Shown here: positions 54,228 through 63,978 of the stretch, one piece after another | How positions within the stretch are numbered: the stretch's first letter is position 1 | How the letters are laid out: each line of letters begins with the position of its first letter | Assembly: GCA_019084245.1 (NCBI GenBank) | Contig: JAHRFE010000033.1 | Location: 124,001 to 188,000 of the forward strand | DNA from: Hoeflea sp. | GTDB taxonomy: Bacteria > Pseudomonadota > Alphaproteobacteria > Rhizobiales > Rhizobiaceae | Direction: 5' to 3' | DNA length: 64,000 nt | Program-made: the position numbers and the translations under genes | The notes under the pieces: model-generated | Seen by the model: only the letters and a program-made list of their open reading frames with translations | Databases searched by the model: none | What the model was told of the DNA's origin: nothing

Positions 54228-54305
54228 ACGACCGGCATTTTTTGAAAAGGCCGCGACAAGACGGCTGATCAACGTGGAATTTGGAACAGCAAAAGGACGT
54301 GCAAC

Positions 54306-55763
54306 ATGAGCACCACCGTCATCAAGAACGGAACCATCGTCACCGCCGACCTGACCTACAAGGCGGATGTGATGATCGAGAATGGCGTCATCACCGCCAT
54401 CGGCCCCAACCTGGTGGGCGACGCATCGCTCGACGCCACCGGCTGCTATGTCATGCCCGGCGGCATCGATCCGCACACCCATCTCGAAATGCCGTTCATG
54501 GGCACCTATTCGGCTGATGATTTCGAAAGCGGCACCCGGGCGGCGCTCGCCGGCGGCACCACCATGGTGGTGGATTTTGCACTCCCCTCGCCCGGCCAGT
54601 CGCTTCTGGAAGCGCTGACCATGTGGGACAACAAGTCGACGCGGGCCAATTGCGACTACTCCTTCCACATGGCGATCACCTGGTGGGGCGAGCAGGTGTT
54701 CAACGAGATGGAAACGATCGTCCGCGACAAGGGCATCACCACCTTCAAGCACTTCATGGCCTATAAGGGCGCGCTGATGGTGGACGACGACGAGATGTAC
54801 GCCTCGTTCAACCGCATTGGTGAGTTGGGCGGCATCGCCATGGTCCATGCCGAAAACGGCGACGTGGTGGCACAGTTGCAACAAAGGCTCTTGGCCGAAG
54901 GCAACAACGGCCCCGAAGCGCATGCCTATTCGCGGCCGGCCGAAGTCGAAGGCGAAGCCACCAACCGCGCCATCATGATTGCCGACATGACCGGCACGCC
55001 GCTCTATGTGGTGCACACGTCGTGCGAGCAGAGCCACGAGGCGATCCGCCGCGCCCGCCAGAAGGGCATGCGGGTCTGGGGCGAGCCGTTGATCCAGCAC
55101 CTGACGCTGGACGAGAGCGAATACGCCCATCCCGACTGGGACCACGCCGCGCGCCGGGTGATGAGCCCGCCCTTCCGCAACAAGCTGCATCAGGATTCGC
55201 TCTGGGCCGGCCTGTCTGCGGGATCGCTGCAGGTGGTGGCCACCGACCATTGCGCCTTCACCACCGAACAGAAGCGCTTCGGCGTCGGCGATTTCACCAA
55301 GATCCCCAATGGCACCGGCGGGCTTGAAGACCGCATGCCGATGCTCTGGACCCACGGCGTGGCCACCGGCCGGCTGACCCCGAACGAGTTCGTCGCCGTG
55401 ACCTCGACCAACATCGCCAAGATCTTGAACTGCTACCCGAAAAAGGGCGCAGTGCTGGTCGGCGCCGATGCCGACCTGGTGGTCTGGGACCCGGAGAAAT
55501 CCAAGACCATCACCGCCGGGGCGCAGCAGTCTGCCATCGATTACAACGTCTTCGAGGGCAAGCAGGTCAAGGGCCTGCCGCGCTACACGCTGACCCGCGG
55601 CCATGTCGCCGTCCATGACGGCGAAATCCGGACCCAGGAAGGCCATGGCAAGTTCGTCGCCCGCGAACCGGTCACTCCGGTCAACAAGGCACTGTCGAGC
55701 TGGAAGGAAGTCTCCTCGCCGCGCAAGGTCGAGCGCACGGGCATTCCGGCGAGCGGAGTTTGA
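54306..55763 (+). CDS. hydA: Dihydropyrimidinase / D-hydantoinase
   Basis: 485 residues of the amidohydrolase superfamily. Binuclear metal ligands are all visible: H57 and H59 (DPHTHLE), carboxylated K148 (TTFKHFMAYK), H181 (MVHAEN), H237 (YVVHTSC) and D314 (ATDHCAF). It opens dihydrouracil or dihydrothymine to the N-carbamoyl amino acid, between PreTA and the beta-ureidopropionase. The start has AAAAGGACGTGCAAC upstream. Confidence 0.95.
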   Translation: MSTTVIKNGTIVTADLTYKADVMIENGVITAIGPNLVGDASLDATGCYVMPGGIDPHTHLEMPFMGTYSADDFESGTRAALAGGTTMVVDFALPSPGQSLLEALTMWDNKSTRANCDYSFHMAITWWGEQVFNEMETIVRDKGITTFKHFMAYKGALMVDDDEMYASFNRIGELGGIAMVHAENGDVVAQLQQRLLAEGNNGPEAHAYSRPAEVEGEATNRAIMIADMTGTPLYVVHTSCEQSHEAIRRARQKGMRVWGEPLIQHLTLDESEYAHPDWDHAARRVMSPPFRNKLHQDSLWAGLSAGSLQVVATDHCAFTTEQKRFGVGDFTKIPNGTGGLEDRMPMLWTHGVATGRLTPNEFVAVTSTNIAKILNCYPKKGAVLVGADADLVVWDPEKSKTITAGAQQSAIDYNVFEGKQVKGLPRYTLTRGHVAVHDGEIRTQEGHGKFVAREPVTPVNKALSSWKEVSSPRKVERTGIPASGV

Positions 55764-55834
55764 TGGCATAAAACTTGCCCCCCCTGACGGGCATGCGGGC
55801 TATGGCTGACACAACGATAACAGTGGGGACTTCA

Positions 55835-55864
55835 ATGAAACAAAAAGCGGCAACTCATGCCTGA
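55835..55864 (+). CDS. Possible 9-residue leader peptide before the ABC ATPase gene
   Basis: ATG at 55835 opens a nine-codon frame (MKQKAATHA) with a good GGGGAC site. Its TGA overlaps the ABC ATPase start region in another frame. The ATPase ATG itself has a weak site, so coupled translation from the leader is plausible. No Cys, Trp or rare-residue run is present to suggest attenuation. Confidence 0.3.
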   Translation: MKQKAATHA

Positions 55865-56639
55865 GACAGTCATTTCCGCCCGAAATCTGGACCTCACCTT
55901 CGAGACCAATGACGGGCCCGTGCATGCGCTGAAGGACATCACGCTCGACATCGCCGAGGGCGAGTTCATTTCGCTGATCGGGCCGTCGGGCTGCGGCAAG
56001 ACAACGTTGCTCAGGGTCATCGCAGATCTCGAAAAGCCCACCGGCGGCACGATGAGCGTCAACGGCATGACGCCGGGACAGGCGCGGCTGGCGCGCGCCT
56101 ATGGCTATGTGTTCCAGCAGGCCGCACTCCTGCCCTGGCGGACCATCGAGAAGAATGTCGGCCTGCCGCTCGAGGTGATGGGGCTCGACGCCGCCACCCG
56201 GAAGAGCCGCATCGCCAGCAATCTGGAACTGGTCAACCTGGCGGGCTTCGAGAAGAAATTCCCCTGGCAGCTGTCGGGCGGCATGCAGCAGCGCGCCTCC
56301 ATCGCCCGGGCGCTGGCCGTCGAGCCGGCGATGCTGCTGATGGACGAGCCCTTCGGCGCGCTCGACGAGATCGTCCGCGACCATCTGAACGAGCAGCTTC
56401 TGAAGCTCTGGGCCAAGACGAAAAAGACCGTGGTCTTCGTCACCCACTCGATCCCCGAGGCCGTGTTCCTGTCGACCCGGATCGTGGTGATGAGCCCGCG
56501 CCCCGGCCGCATCCACGAGATCATCGAGTGTGATCTCGGCGCCGACCGCTCGCTCGACATCCGCGAGACGCCGGAGTTCCTGAAGATCGCCCACCAGGTG
56601 CGCGAAGGCCTCAAGGCGGGGCATAGCTATGATGAATAG
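55857..56639 (+). CDS. ABC transporter ATP-binding protein (pyrimidine/thiamine-precursor type)
   Basis: 260 residues. Walker A is GPSGCGKTT, the Q-loop is FQQAALLPW, the signature is LSGGMQQRASIARAL, and Walker B is MLLMDEPFGALDE. It belongs to the nitrate/taurine/ThiZ group that pairs with an NMT1/THI5-like binding protein. The two permeases and binding protein lie downstream, separated by a GNAT and a DMT gene. Inferred substrate: uracil, thymine or a related pyrimidine. Confidence 0.93.
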   Translation: MPETVISARNLDLTFETNDGPVHALKDITLDIAEGEFISLIGPSGCGKTTLLRVIADLEKPTGGTMSVNGMTPGQARLARAYGYVFQQAALLPWRTIEKNVGLPLEVMGLDAATRKSRIASNLELVNLAGFEKKFPWQLSGGMQQRASIARALAVEPAMLLMDEPFGALDEIVRDHLNEQLLKLWAKTKKTVVFVTHSIPEAVFLSTRIVVMSPRPGRIHEIIECDLGADRSLDIRETPEFLKIAHQVREGLKAGHSYDE

Positions 56640-57117
56640 TGCCGCCCTCAAGCCTTCGGCGTCCACAAGGGTCCGCCGCGCGGTGGCCGCGGATCTGCCG
56701 TCCTGCGCGGCGATCATCAATGATTACATGGATGCTACCACCTGGCTGCCGCGTGTGGTCACGCGCGAGGCGATTGGGGAAATGTACGCACCGCCATTGC
56801 TCGACAAGAGGATCATCCTCGTGGCCGAGGATCGCGACGATGTAGTCGGTTACCTCTCGATGGATCATGCCGCGGGTTTCATTCACGCGATCTATCTTCG
56901 CCCCCACGCCCGCAGCACCGGCCTGGGCAAGGCGCTGCTCGACGCCGCCAAGGAAGCGCGTCCGCAGGGGTTTGAGCTGACAGTGTTCGAACCCAACACA
57001 AACGCAATGCGGTTCTACATTCGTGAAGGCCTGCTTGAAGTTCCTGGTGGCCGAAATGATGACACCCCGGAAGGTGTCCCCACCTTGCTGATGCGCTGGC
57101 CGGGGGCAATGGCATGA
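56629..57117 (+). CDS. GNAT-family N-acetyltransferase
   Basis: 162 residues. The acetyl-CoA site is IYLRPHARSTGLGKALLDAA, and the late FEPNTNAMRFYIREGL is typical of the family. Overlaps the ABC ATPase by 11 bases and the next gene by 4. The substrate is unknown; an amine or a 3-aminoisobutyrate-like compound could fit the context (inference). Confidence 0.88.
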   Translation: MMNSAALKPSASTRVRRAVAADLPSCAAIINDYMDATTWLPRVVTREAIGEMYAPPLLDKRIILVAEDRDDVVGYLSMDHAAGFIHAIYLRPHARSTGLGKALLDAAKEARPQGFELTVFEPNTNAMRFYIREGLLEVPGGRNDDTPEGVPTLLMRWPGAMA

Positions 57118-57452
57118 TGAGCACCTCGCTGATGATCTGGCTCGCGGGCGCGATGGTGATCTTCCTCGCCGCCGCCAGCAGCCTGAGGATCTATGTCGAC
57201 CGGCCGTCGGTCTGGCTGCTGGCGCTTGCCATCGGGCTTTATTCCGTCGGCAATCTGATGATGGTGCGGCTGATGAAGGAAAGCGGGCTGGCTGTGGCGA
57301 TGTCGCTGTCGGCTGTGCTGCAACTGGTGCTGATCAACATCGTCGGCCTGATGATCTTCGGCGAACGGCCCACCACCATGCAGATCGGCGGCATCACGCT
57401 CGGCATCGTTGCCGTGACGATGATTGTCTGGCCGCAAGGGAGGCAGGGATGA
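57114..57452 (+). CDS. Small four-helix DMT-type (SMR/EamA-like) membrane protein
   Basis: 112 residues, four hydrophobic spans (near 5-24, 33-52, 59-80 and 86-106). It resembles small DMT-superfamily half-transporters (GLYSVGNLMMVRLMKESGLA, FGERPTTMQIGGITLGIVAV). Such proteins often work as dimers. It is coupled by 4-base overlaps on both sides. It may export a product or be an accessory importer subunit. Confidence 0.83.
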   Translation: MMSTSLMIWLAGAMVIFLAAASSLRIYVDRPSVWLLALAIGLYSVGNLMMVRLMKESGLAVAMSLSAVLQLVLINIVGLMIFGERPTTMQIGGITLGIVAVTMIVWPQGRQG

Positions 57453-58336
57453 GCGAGCGCGGCTTCATTCAGGACCGGCTGGTTCCGGTCGGCTCGATCC
57501 TCATGGTGATCCTGGTGATCTGGTATATCGCCGCCTATGCGATGAACGCGCCATTCCAGCGCGATTTCGACCGCCGCACCGACGTCACCCGCACCGGCAC
57601 AGAATTCCTGCTGGCGACCATGAGCCAGCCCAAGCCCACCATGCCCGCCCCGCATCAGGTCGCGGAAAACCTCTGGAAAAACACGCTGACCGTCAAGCCC
57701 TGGTCGAAGCGCAGCCTCGTCTATCACTCCTGGATCACGCTGTCGGCGACACTTCTGGGGTTTGCCATGGGCACGGCGCTCGGCGTCGCCATCGCCATCG
57801 GCATCGTCCATATTCCGGCGCTCGACCGGTCGCTCCTGCCCTGGATCATCACCTCGCAGACCATTCCCATCCTGGCGGTGGCGCCGATGATCATCGTGCT
57901 GCTGTCGGCCATCGGCGTCACCGGGCTGCTGCCCAAGGCGCTGATCTCGACCTATCTGTCGTTCTTCCCGGTCGCCGTCGGCATGGTCAAGGGGCTGCGC
58001 TCGCCCGATATCTTGCATCTCGACCTGATGCGCACCTACTCCGCCACCAAATTGCAGCTCCTGTGGAAACTGCGGATTCCGGCCTCGGTGCCGTTCTTCT
58101 TCACCTCGATGAAGGTCGCCATCGCCGCCTCCCTGATCGGCGCCATCGTCGGCGAACTGCCCACCGGCGCCGTCGCCGGCATCGGCTCCAAGCTGCTGGC
58201 CGGCTCCTATTACAGCCAGACCATCGATATCTTCGCGGCCCTGATCGCAGGCTCGATTGTCGCGATCATGCTGGTAAGCTTCGTTGATATCCTCGGCCGC
58301 TTCGTCAATGCCCGGATGGGAGCGAAACAGTCATGA
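57449..58336 (+). CDS. ABC transporter permease 1
   Basis: 295 residues. Six or seven hydrophobic spans are visible, and the EAA loop reads MRTYSATKLQLLWKLRIPAS. It belongs to the SsuC/TauC/ThiX-type binding-protein-dependent permeases. It overlaps the next permease by 4 bases, so the importer is likely a heterodimer. Confidence 0.92.
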   Translation: MSERGFIQDRLVPVGSILMVILVIWYIAAYAMNAPFQRDFDRRTDVTRTGTEFLLATMSQPKPTMPAPHQVAENLWKNTLTVKPWSKRSLVYHSWITLSATLLGFAMGTALGVAIAIGIVHIPALDRSLLPWIITSQTIPILAVAPMIIVLLSAIGVTGLLPKALISTYLSFFPVAVGMVKGLRSPDILHLDLMRTYSATKLQLLWKLRIPASVPFFFTSMKVAIAASLIGAIVGELPTGAVAGIGSKLLAGSYYSQTIDIFAALIAGSIVAIMLVSFVDILGRFVNARMGAKQS

Positions 58337-59442
58337 GCGTTTTCCGACCCAACTGGCAGGCGCTCGCGGCGCTGGTCGCGGCACTCTACAGCCTCACCGC
58401 CCTGCCCTTCACCGCAAGCATGAGCACGTCGTTTTCCCTGACCGTCGCCGCAATCCTCGCCGCCGGCGCGGTGCTGTCGATGCTGCGCCTGCCGACGGGA
58501 CTGGATGCGCTGGTTCTCATGGTGACGAGCTTCGGAGCGGCGGCCCTGCTGATTGCCGGTCTTGCCGAGGCCACAGGCACGGCCACGCCCGGGTATTTTG
58601 CAAGCCTGATGGCTGCCTGGCTTCTGGGCTGGCGGCTGGTCACGGTGCTCTCGGGCGACGGCAGAAGCACCAGTCAGTTTGCCGGGATTGTCGCCATCAC
58701 CGTGCCCGCCCTTTTCGGCATCTGGGTGCTGATCCTGTGGGAGTGCATTGTGCGGGGTGCAGGCATTCCTTTCGTGCTCCTGCCTCCACCGTCTGCCATC
58801 GGAGTTCGGATTGGCAATTCGCTGCACATCCTGGCGGCGGATTTCCACCAGACCGTGCTCAAGGCGGTGCTGTTCGGCTATGTGGTCGGCTGCCTGACCG
58901 GTTTCCTGGTCGCAATCCTCGCCGACCGCTTCCGCTTTTTCGCCAATGGCCTGCTTCCGATCGGCAACATGGTCTCGGCGCTGCCGATGATCGGCATCGC
59001 GCCGATCATGGTGATCTGGTTCGGCTTCGACTGGCAGTCGAAGGCCGCCGTCGTCATCGTCATGACCTTCTTCCCGATGCTGGTGAACACGCTGGCGGGC
59101 CTTGCCGCGGCGGGCAACATGGAGCGCGACCTGATGCGCACCTATGGCGCCACGCACTGGCAGGTGCTTCTGAAGCTGCGGCTTCAGGCCGCAATGCCTT
59201 TCATCTTCAATGCCCTCAAGATCAATTCGACGCTCGCGCTGATCGGCGCCATCGTGGCAGAGTTTTTCGGAACGCCGGTCGTCGGCATGGGCTTCCGCAT
59301 TTCGACCGAAGTGGGTCGGATGAACCTCGACATGGTGTGGGCAGAAATTGCCCTTGCAGCCGTTGTCGGGTCTTTGTTTTATGGGGCGCTTGCACTTCTC
59401 GAGCGAACCGTCACATTCTGGCATCCGAGCTATCGCAGATGA
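58333..59442 (+). CDS. ABC transporter permease 2
   Basis: 369 residues, longer than permease 1 because of three or so additional N-terminal hydrophobic spans (about residues 10-95). The permease core has the EAA loop MRTYGATHWQVLLKLRLQAA. It belongs to the same family as permease 1, with which it is co-translated (4-base overlap). Confidence 0.92.
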   Translation: MSVFRPNWQALAALVAALYSLTALPFTASMSTSFSLTVAAILAAGAVLSMLRLPTGLDALVLMVTSFGAAALLIAGLAEATGTATPGYFASLMAAWLLGWRLVTVLSGDGRSTSQFAGIVAITVPALFGIWVLILWECIVRGAGIPFVLLPPPSAIGVRIGNSLHILAADFHQTVLKAVLFGYVVGCLTGFLVAILADRFRFFANGLLPIGNMVSALPMIGIAPIMVIWFGFDWQSKAAVVIVMTFFPMLVNTLAGLAAAGNMERDLMRTYGATHWQVLLKLRLQAAMPFIFNALKINSTLALIGAIVAEFFGTPVVGMGFRISTEVGRMNLDMVWAEIALAAVVGSLFYGALALLERTVTFWHPSYRR

Positions 59443-59474
59443 GCGACCGGGGCCTTAACCAGAGGAGAACGTCA

Positions 59475-60440
59475 ATGAAAAAAACAATCGGACTGACACT
59501 GGCACTCGCCATGACCTTGATGGCGGGCACGGCAATTGCCGCCGACAAGGTGACATTGCAGCTCAAATGGGTCGCCCAGGCCCAGTTTGCCGGCTATTAC
59601 GTCGCCCAGGACAAGGGCTTTTATGAGGAAGCCGGCCTCGACGTCGAAATCAAGCCGGGTGGCCCCGACATCGCGCCGGAACAGGTGATTGCCGGCGGCG
59701 GCGCCGACGTCATCGTCAACTGGATGGGCGGCGCCCTGTCTGCCCGCGAAAAGGGCGTCGGCCTCGTCAACATCGCCCAGCCTTACAAGAAGGCCGGCAT
59801 GCAGCTCGTCTGCCCCGCCGACGGGCCGATCAAGACCGAAGCCGACTTCAAGGGCCATACGCTCGGCGTCTGGTTCTTCGGCAATGAATATCCGTTCTAC
59901 GCCTGGATGAACAAGCTCGGCCTGTCGACTGAAGGCGGGCCCGATGGCGTGACCGTGCTCAAGCAGAGCTTTGACGTGCAACCGCTGATCCAGAAGCAGG
60001 CGGACTGCATCTCGGTCATGACCTACAACGAGTACTGGCAGCTCATCGACGCCGGCTACAAGCCGGAAGACCTGATCGTCTTCAACTACTCCGAAATGGG
60101 CAACGACCTGCTCGAGGACGGCCTCTACGCGCTCGAGGAAAACCTCGCCGATCCGGCCTTCGCCGAAAAGATGGTCAAGTTCGTCAAGGCCTCGATGAAG
60201 GGCTGGGAATACGCCATCGCCAACCCGGATGAAGCCGCCGAGATCGTCATGGACAATGGCGGACAGGACGAGAACCACCAGAAGCGGATGATGGGCGAGG
60301 TGGCCAAGCTGATCGGCGAGCCCGATGCCAAGCTGATCCCCGAAGCCTATGAGCGCACCGCCCAGGCGCTGCTCGACCAGAAGATCATCACCAAGGAGCC
60401 GGAAGGCGCCTGGACGTCGGCCATCACCGACGCGATGTGA
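59475..60440 (+). CDS. NMT1/THI5-like periplasmic binding protein
   Basis: 321 residues with a signal peptide (MKKTIGLTLALAMTLMAGTA). The start of the mature protein VTLQLKWVAQAQFAGYYVAQ is the NMT1/THI5 signature shared by HMP/thiamine-precursor and pyrimidine binding proteins. AGAGGAGAAC precedes the ATG. Ligand inferred as a pyrimidine because all the neighbours degrade pyrimidines; HMP import (ThiY-like) is the main alternative. Confidence 0.92.
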   Translation: MKKTIGLTLALAMTLMAGTAIAADKVTLQLKWVAQAQFAGYYVAQDKGFYEEAGLDVEIKPGGPDIAPEQVIAGGGADVIVNWMGGALSAREKGVGLVNIAQPYKKAGMQLVCPADGPIKTEADFKGHTLGVWFFGNEYPFYAWMNKLGLSTEGGPDGVTVLKQSFDVQPLIQKQADCISVMTYNEYWQLIDAGYKPEDLIVFNYSEMGNDLLEDGLYALEENLADPAFAEKMVKFVKASMKGWEYAIANPDEAAEIVMDNGGQDENHQKRMMGEVAKLIGEPDAKLIPEAYERTAQALLDQKIITKEPEGAWTSAITDAM

Positions 60441-60462
60441 TCGTCCTTTTGAGGTAGACTTG

Positions 60463-60492
60463 ACCGGCCGGCTCCCAAGCTGGCCGGTTTTG
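60463..60492 (+). terminator. Rho-independent terminator after the ABC operon
   Basis: An 11-bp stem with one G-U pair (60463-60473 with 60478-60488), a 4-base loop CCCA, then TTTTGATT. It lies between the binding-protein gene and adenine deaminase. Confidence 0.8.
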
Positions 60493-60521
60493 ATTCGGAC
60501 ACACAGCAACGGGGACCAGCC

Positions 60522-62222
60522 ATGACCGACAGACTTGGCGACATGATTGACCAGGGCCAGGGCAAGATGCCCGCGGACATTGTGCTGAAAGGCGGCAGGC
60601 TGTTTGATCTCACCACCGGGAGTTTACGCGACGGCGACATCGCCATCTGTGGCGACCGCATCGTCGGCACGCTGGAAAGTTACACCGGCGTCGAGGAAAT
60701 CGACATCACTGGCAGGATCGTCGTCCCCGGCTTCATCGACACCCATCTGCACATCGAGAGCTCGCTGGTCACCCCGCACGAGTTCGACCGCTGCGTCCTG
60801 CCGCGCGGCATCACCACGGCGATCTGCGATCCGCACGAGATCGCCAATGTGCTGGGCGCGCCGGGGATCCGCTATTTCCTCGACTGTGCGGTCCAGACCA
60901 TCATGGACATCCGCGTGCAGCTCTCAAGCTGCGTGCCCGCCACCCATCTCGAAACCGCCGGCGCCCGGCTCGACATCAAGGACCTTCTGCCCTTCCGCGA
61001 CCATCCCCAGGTCATCGGGCTGGCCGAATTCATGAATTTCCCCGGCGTGCTCGCCAAGGACCCGGCCTGCATGGCCAAGCTCGAAGCCTTTCAGGGTGGC
61101 CATATCGATGGTCACGCGCCACTGTTGCGCGGGCTTGGCCTCAACGGCTACCTTGCAGCCGGCATCCGTACCGAGCACGAATCGACCACTGCCGAGGAAG
61201 CGCTCGAGAAGATGTCGAAGGGCATGCATGTGCTGGTGCGCGAAGGATCGGTGTCGCGCGATCTCGACGCGCTTATCCCGATCATCACCGAGCGCAATTC
61301 CCCGTTCCTGGCGCTCTGCACCGACGACCGCAATCCGCTCGACATCGCCGAGCACGGCCATCTCGACTATATGATCCGCCATGCCATTTCGAAGGGCGTC
61401 GAGCCGCTGGCGATCTACCGCGCCGCCTCTATTTCCGCTGCCCGCGCCTTTGGCCTCAGGGATCGCGGCCTGGTGGCGCCGGGCTGGCGCGCCGACCTCG
61501 TGGTGCTCGACAGCCTGGAGGATTGCAACGCCGAGATGGTATTCTCCGCAGGCCGCCTGGTCACCGACGCGCTGTTCGCAACCCGCCCTGTGACTGCGCT
61601 GGTCGGCACTGACAGCGTGCGCGCGCCGCAAGTGGAGGCCGCCTCCTTCACGGTGCGCAAGAACTCGAGCCGGACCCCAGTGATCGGCATCATCCCCGGC
61701 AAGATCATTACCGAGCGGCGCGATCTCGAGCTTGCCATCGACAACGGCGAAAAGCAGGTCGACCTGACCCGCGACATTCTCAAGATCGCGGTGATCGAGC
61801 GCCACGGCAGGAACGGCAATATCGCCACCGGCTTCGTCCAGGGTTTTGGGCTCAAGCGCGGCGCCATCGCCTCCACCGTCGGCCATGACAGCCACAATAT
61901 CTGCGTGGTTGGCGCCACCGAGGCCGACATGGCCGCGGCCGCCAACCGGCTGAGCGAAATCCGCGGCGGCTTCGTCGTGGCCGAGGACGGCAAGGTCGTG
62001 GCCGAGATCGCGCTGCCTGTTGCCGGCCTGATGAGCGACCAGCCCTATGAATGGGTCCGCGAAACACTGATCCCCCTTCGGGCGGCCGCCAAATCGCTGG
62101 GCGGCACGCTCGATGAGCCGTTCCTGCAACTGGCCTTCCTGCCGCTGCCGGTAATCCCGCATCTCAAGATCTCCGACCGCGGCATGATCGACGTCGACGC
62201 CTTCGAGATCATCGATCCATAA
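60522..62222 (+). CDS. ade: Adenine deaminase
   Basis: 566 residues of the Ade amidohydrolase family. It deaminates adenine to hypoxanthine plus ammonia. Metal-site blocks are [30 protein letters not shown], and [13 protein letters not shown]. The C-terminal half has the Ade-specific [22 protein letters not shown] supports the ATG. It lies past a terminator, so it is probably a separate transcript, though the theme (nucleobase breakdown) is shared. Confidence 0.95.
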   Translation: MTDRLGDMIDQGQGKMPADIVLKGGRLFDLTTGSLRDGDIAICGDRIVGTLESYTGVEEIDITGRIVVPGFIDTHLHIESSLVTPHEFDRCVLPRGITTAICDPHEIANVLGAPGIRYFLDCAVQTIMDIRVQLSSCVPATHLETAGARLDIKDLLPFRDHPQVIGLAEFMNFPGVLAKDPACMAKLEAFQGGHIDGHAPLLRGLGLNGYLAAGIRTEHESTTAEEALEKMSKGMHVLVREGSVSRDLDALIPIITERNSPFLALCTDDRNPLDIAEHGHLDYMIRHAISKGVEPLAIYRAASISAARAFGLRDRGLVAPGWRADLVVLDSLEDCNAEMVFSAGRLVTDALFATRPVTALVGTDSVRAPQVEAASFTVRKNSSRTPVIGIIPGKIITERRDLELAIDNGEKQVDLTRDILKIAVIERHGRNGNIATGFVQGFGLKRGAIASTVGHDSHNICVVGATEADMAAAANRLSEIRGGFVVAEDGKVVAEIALPVAGLMSDQPYEWVRETLIPLRAAAKSLGGTLDEPFLQLAFLPLPVIPHLKISDRGMIDVDAFEIIDP

Positions 62223-62251
62223 ACTGCTGGCAGGTCACTGTCTGGTTGGGA

Positions 62252-63904
62252 TCACACGAGTCGCGCGCAAAACGCGTCGAGCCCGGTCAGCAACACCGTT
62301 CCATCCTGCCAGGCCGGGGCGAAACCATGCAGCCGCACGACCTCGGCGATTGCGAGATCGGACGGCGGCGTCCATTCCACGGGTTCCCGGTCGAGGTTGA
62401 ACACGAACAGCAACCGCTCGTCCCTCTCGCCGCGGATGAAGGCCAGCAGATCGCCATTGGTCTCAAGGAAGGTCATCGGTCCGTCAATGAGGCTCGCATG
62501 CGATTTGCGGAAGGCGAGCGTCTCGCGATAGTGGTTGAGCATCGAGCCGCTGAGATGGTCCTGCTGGTCCACCGCCAGAATCCGGTGGCTGTCGGGAACC
62601 GGCAACCAGGTCCTGAGCGCGTCGGAGAACCCGGCATGGTGCGCCTCGCGCTCCCAGACCATCGGCGTGCGGCAGCCGTCGCGGCCCTTGTAGGCCGGCC
62701 AGAAGCGGATGCCGTAGGGATCGGTCAGATCCTCGAAGGCGATCTCGGCTTCTTCGAGGCCCAGTTCCTCGCCCTGGTAGAGGCAGATCGATCCGCGGAA
62801 GGATGACAGCATGGTGACGGCAAAGCGCGCCAGGTGATCGGGATCGTCGCCCTGCCGCTTCCAGCGCGAGACATGGCGCTCGACATCGTGGTTTGAGAAC
62901 GACCAGCAGACCCAGCCGTCTTTGACCACTGACTGGAAATTGGCGATGCTGCGGCGGAAATGCTCGGCGGAAAACTCCGCGCCCAGCATGTCGAACGTAT
63001 AGCACATGTGCAGCTTGTCGCCGCCATTGGTGTAGGCCGCAACGGTTTTCAGTGACCGGCGACCATCGCCAACTTCACCGACCGTGGTCCGGCCTTCATA
63101 CTCATCCATCAGCGCGCGAAGCCGCTGCAGGAAGACGATGTTCTCCGGCTGCGACTTGTCGTAGAGGTGATCCTGGAACCCGTAGGGATTGGTGTCGGGC
63201 GCGTCCACCCCCATGAAATTGCCGTCCTCCACCGACAGCTTCAGCGGCGGGTTGTCGCGCAAGAGCTTGTCGTGGACATAGAAATTGACCGTGTCGAGCC
63301 GGAATCCGTCGACTCCCCGGTCAAGCCAGAACCGGACGGTATCGAGGATGGCGGCCTGCAGGTCGGCGCTGTGGAAGTTCAGGTCCGGCTGCGACGCCAG
63401 AAAATTGTGCATGTAGTACTGACGCCGCGTGCTGTCCCATTCCCAGGCAGGGCCTCCGAAGATCGACAGCCAGTTGTTGGGCGCGGTGCCATCGGGCTTG
63501 GGATCGGCCCAGACATACCAGTCGGCCTTCGGATTGTCCCGGCTCGACCGGCTCTCCTTGAACCAGGCATGCTGGTCGGAGGAGTGCGAGATCACCTGGT
63601 CGATGATGATCTTGAGCCCCTTTGCATGGGCGAGGTCCACCAGTTCATCGAAATCCGACAGCGTGCCGAACATCGGATCGACATCGCAGTAATCCGACAC
63701 GTCATAGCCGAAATCGGCCATCGGCGACTTGAAGAACGGCGACAGCCAGATGGCGTCGACGCCAAGCGAGGCGATATGATCCAGCCGCTGGATGATGCCT
63801 CTGATATCGCCAATGCCGTCCCCCGACGTATCCTGGTAGGAGCGCGGGTAGACCTGATAGATCACGCAGCCGCGCCACCAGTCCCGGGAAAGTGTCTTGG
63901 TCAC
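62252..63904 (-). CDS. aglA: GH13 alpha-glucosidase, AglA-like
   Basis: 550 residues. The GH13 blocks are complete: DVSDYCDVDPMFG, IIDQVISHSSDQH, nucleophile in VDGFRLDTVN, acid/base in VGEVGDG, and the third carboxylate in SFSNHDVERH. It hydrolyses alpha-1,4/1,1 glucosides such as sucrose, maltose or trehalose, as in the Sinorhizobium aglEFGAK cluster. The start is GTG at 63904 after GGAG. Other agl genes probably lie beyond the right edge. Confidence 0.92.
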   Translation of the reverse strand: MTKTLSRDWWRGCVIYQVYPRSYQDTSGDGIGDIRGIIQRLDHIASLGVDAIWLSPFFKSPMADFGYDVSDYCDVDPMFGTLSDFDELVDLAHAKGLKIIIDQVISHSSDQHAWFKESRSSRDNPKADWYVWADPKPDGTAPNNWLSIFGGPAWEWDSTRRQYYMHNFLASQPDLNFHSADLQAAILDTVRFWLDRGVDGFRLDTVNFYVHDKLLRDNPPLKLSVEDGNFMGVDAPDTNPYGFQDHLYDKSQPENIVFLQRLRALMDEYEGRTTVGEVGDGRRSLKTVAAYTNGGDKLHMCYTFDMLGAEFSAEHFRRSIANFQSVVKDGWVCWSFSNHDVERHVSRWKRQGDDPDHLARFAVTMLSSFRGSICLYQGEELGLEEAEIAFEDLTDPYGIRFWPAYKGRDGCRTPMVWEREAHHAGFSDALRTWLPVPDSHRILAVDQQDHLSGSMLNHYRETLAFRKSHASLIDGPMTFLETNGDLLAFIRGERDERLLFVFNLDREPVEWTPPSDLAIAEVVRLHGFAPAWQDGTVLLTGLDAFCARLV

Positions 63905-63960
63905 GGCTTGCTCCAGTTCAGGCGGGATGGGAAGGCTTTACGGATCTTCAATCGTTTAAA

Positions 63961-63978
63961 TCAGCCGGTTTTGGCTGA
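63961..63978 (-). terminator. Weak hairpin upstream of aglA, near the right edge
   Basis: TCAGCC (63961-63966) pairs with GGCTGA (63973-63978) around a 6-base loop, followed on the minus strand by TTTAAA. It may end a minus-strand gene beyond the window. Confidence 0.35.

Noticed and set aside
58284-59474. Plus-strand frame joined in phase to the binding-protein gene, giving a 718-residue product
   Set aside because: The first 397 residues are the second permease read out of frame; the real start is ATG 59475 with a good ribosome site and a signal peptide.
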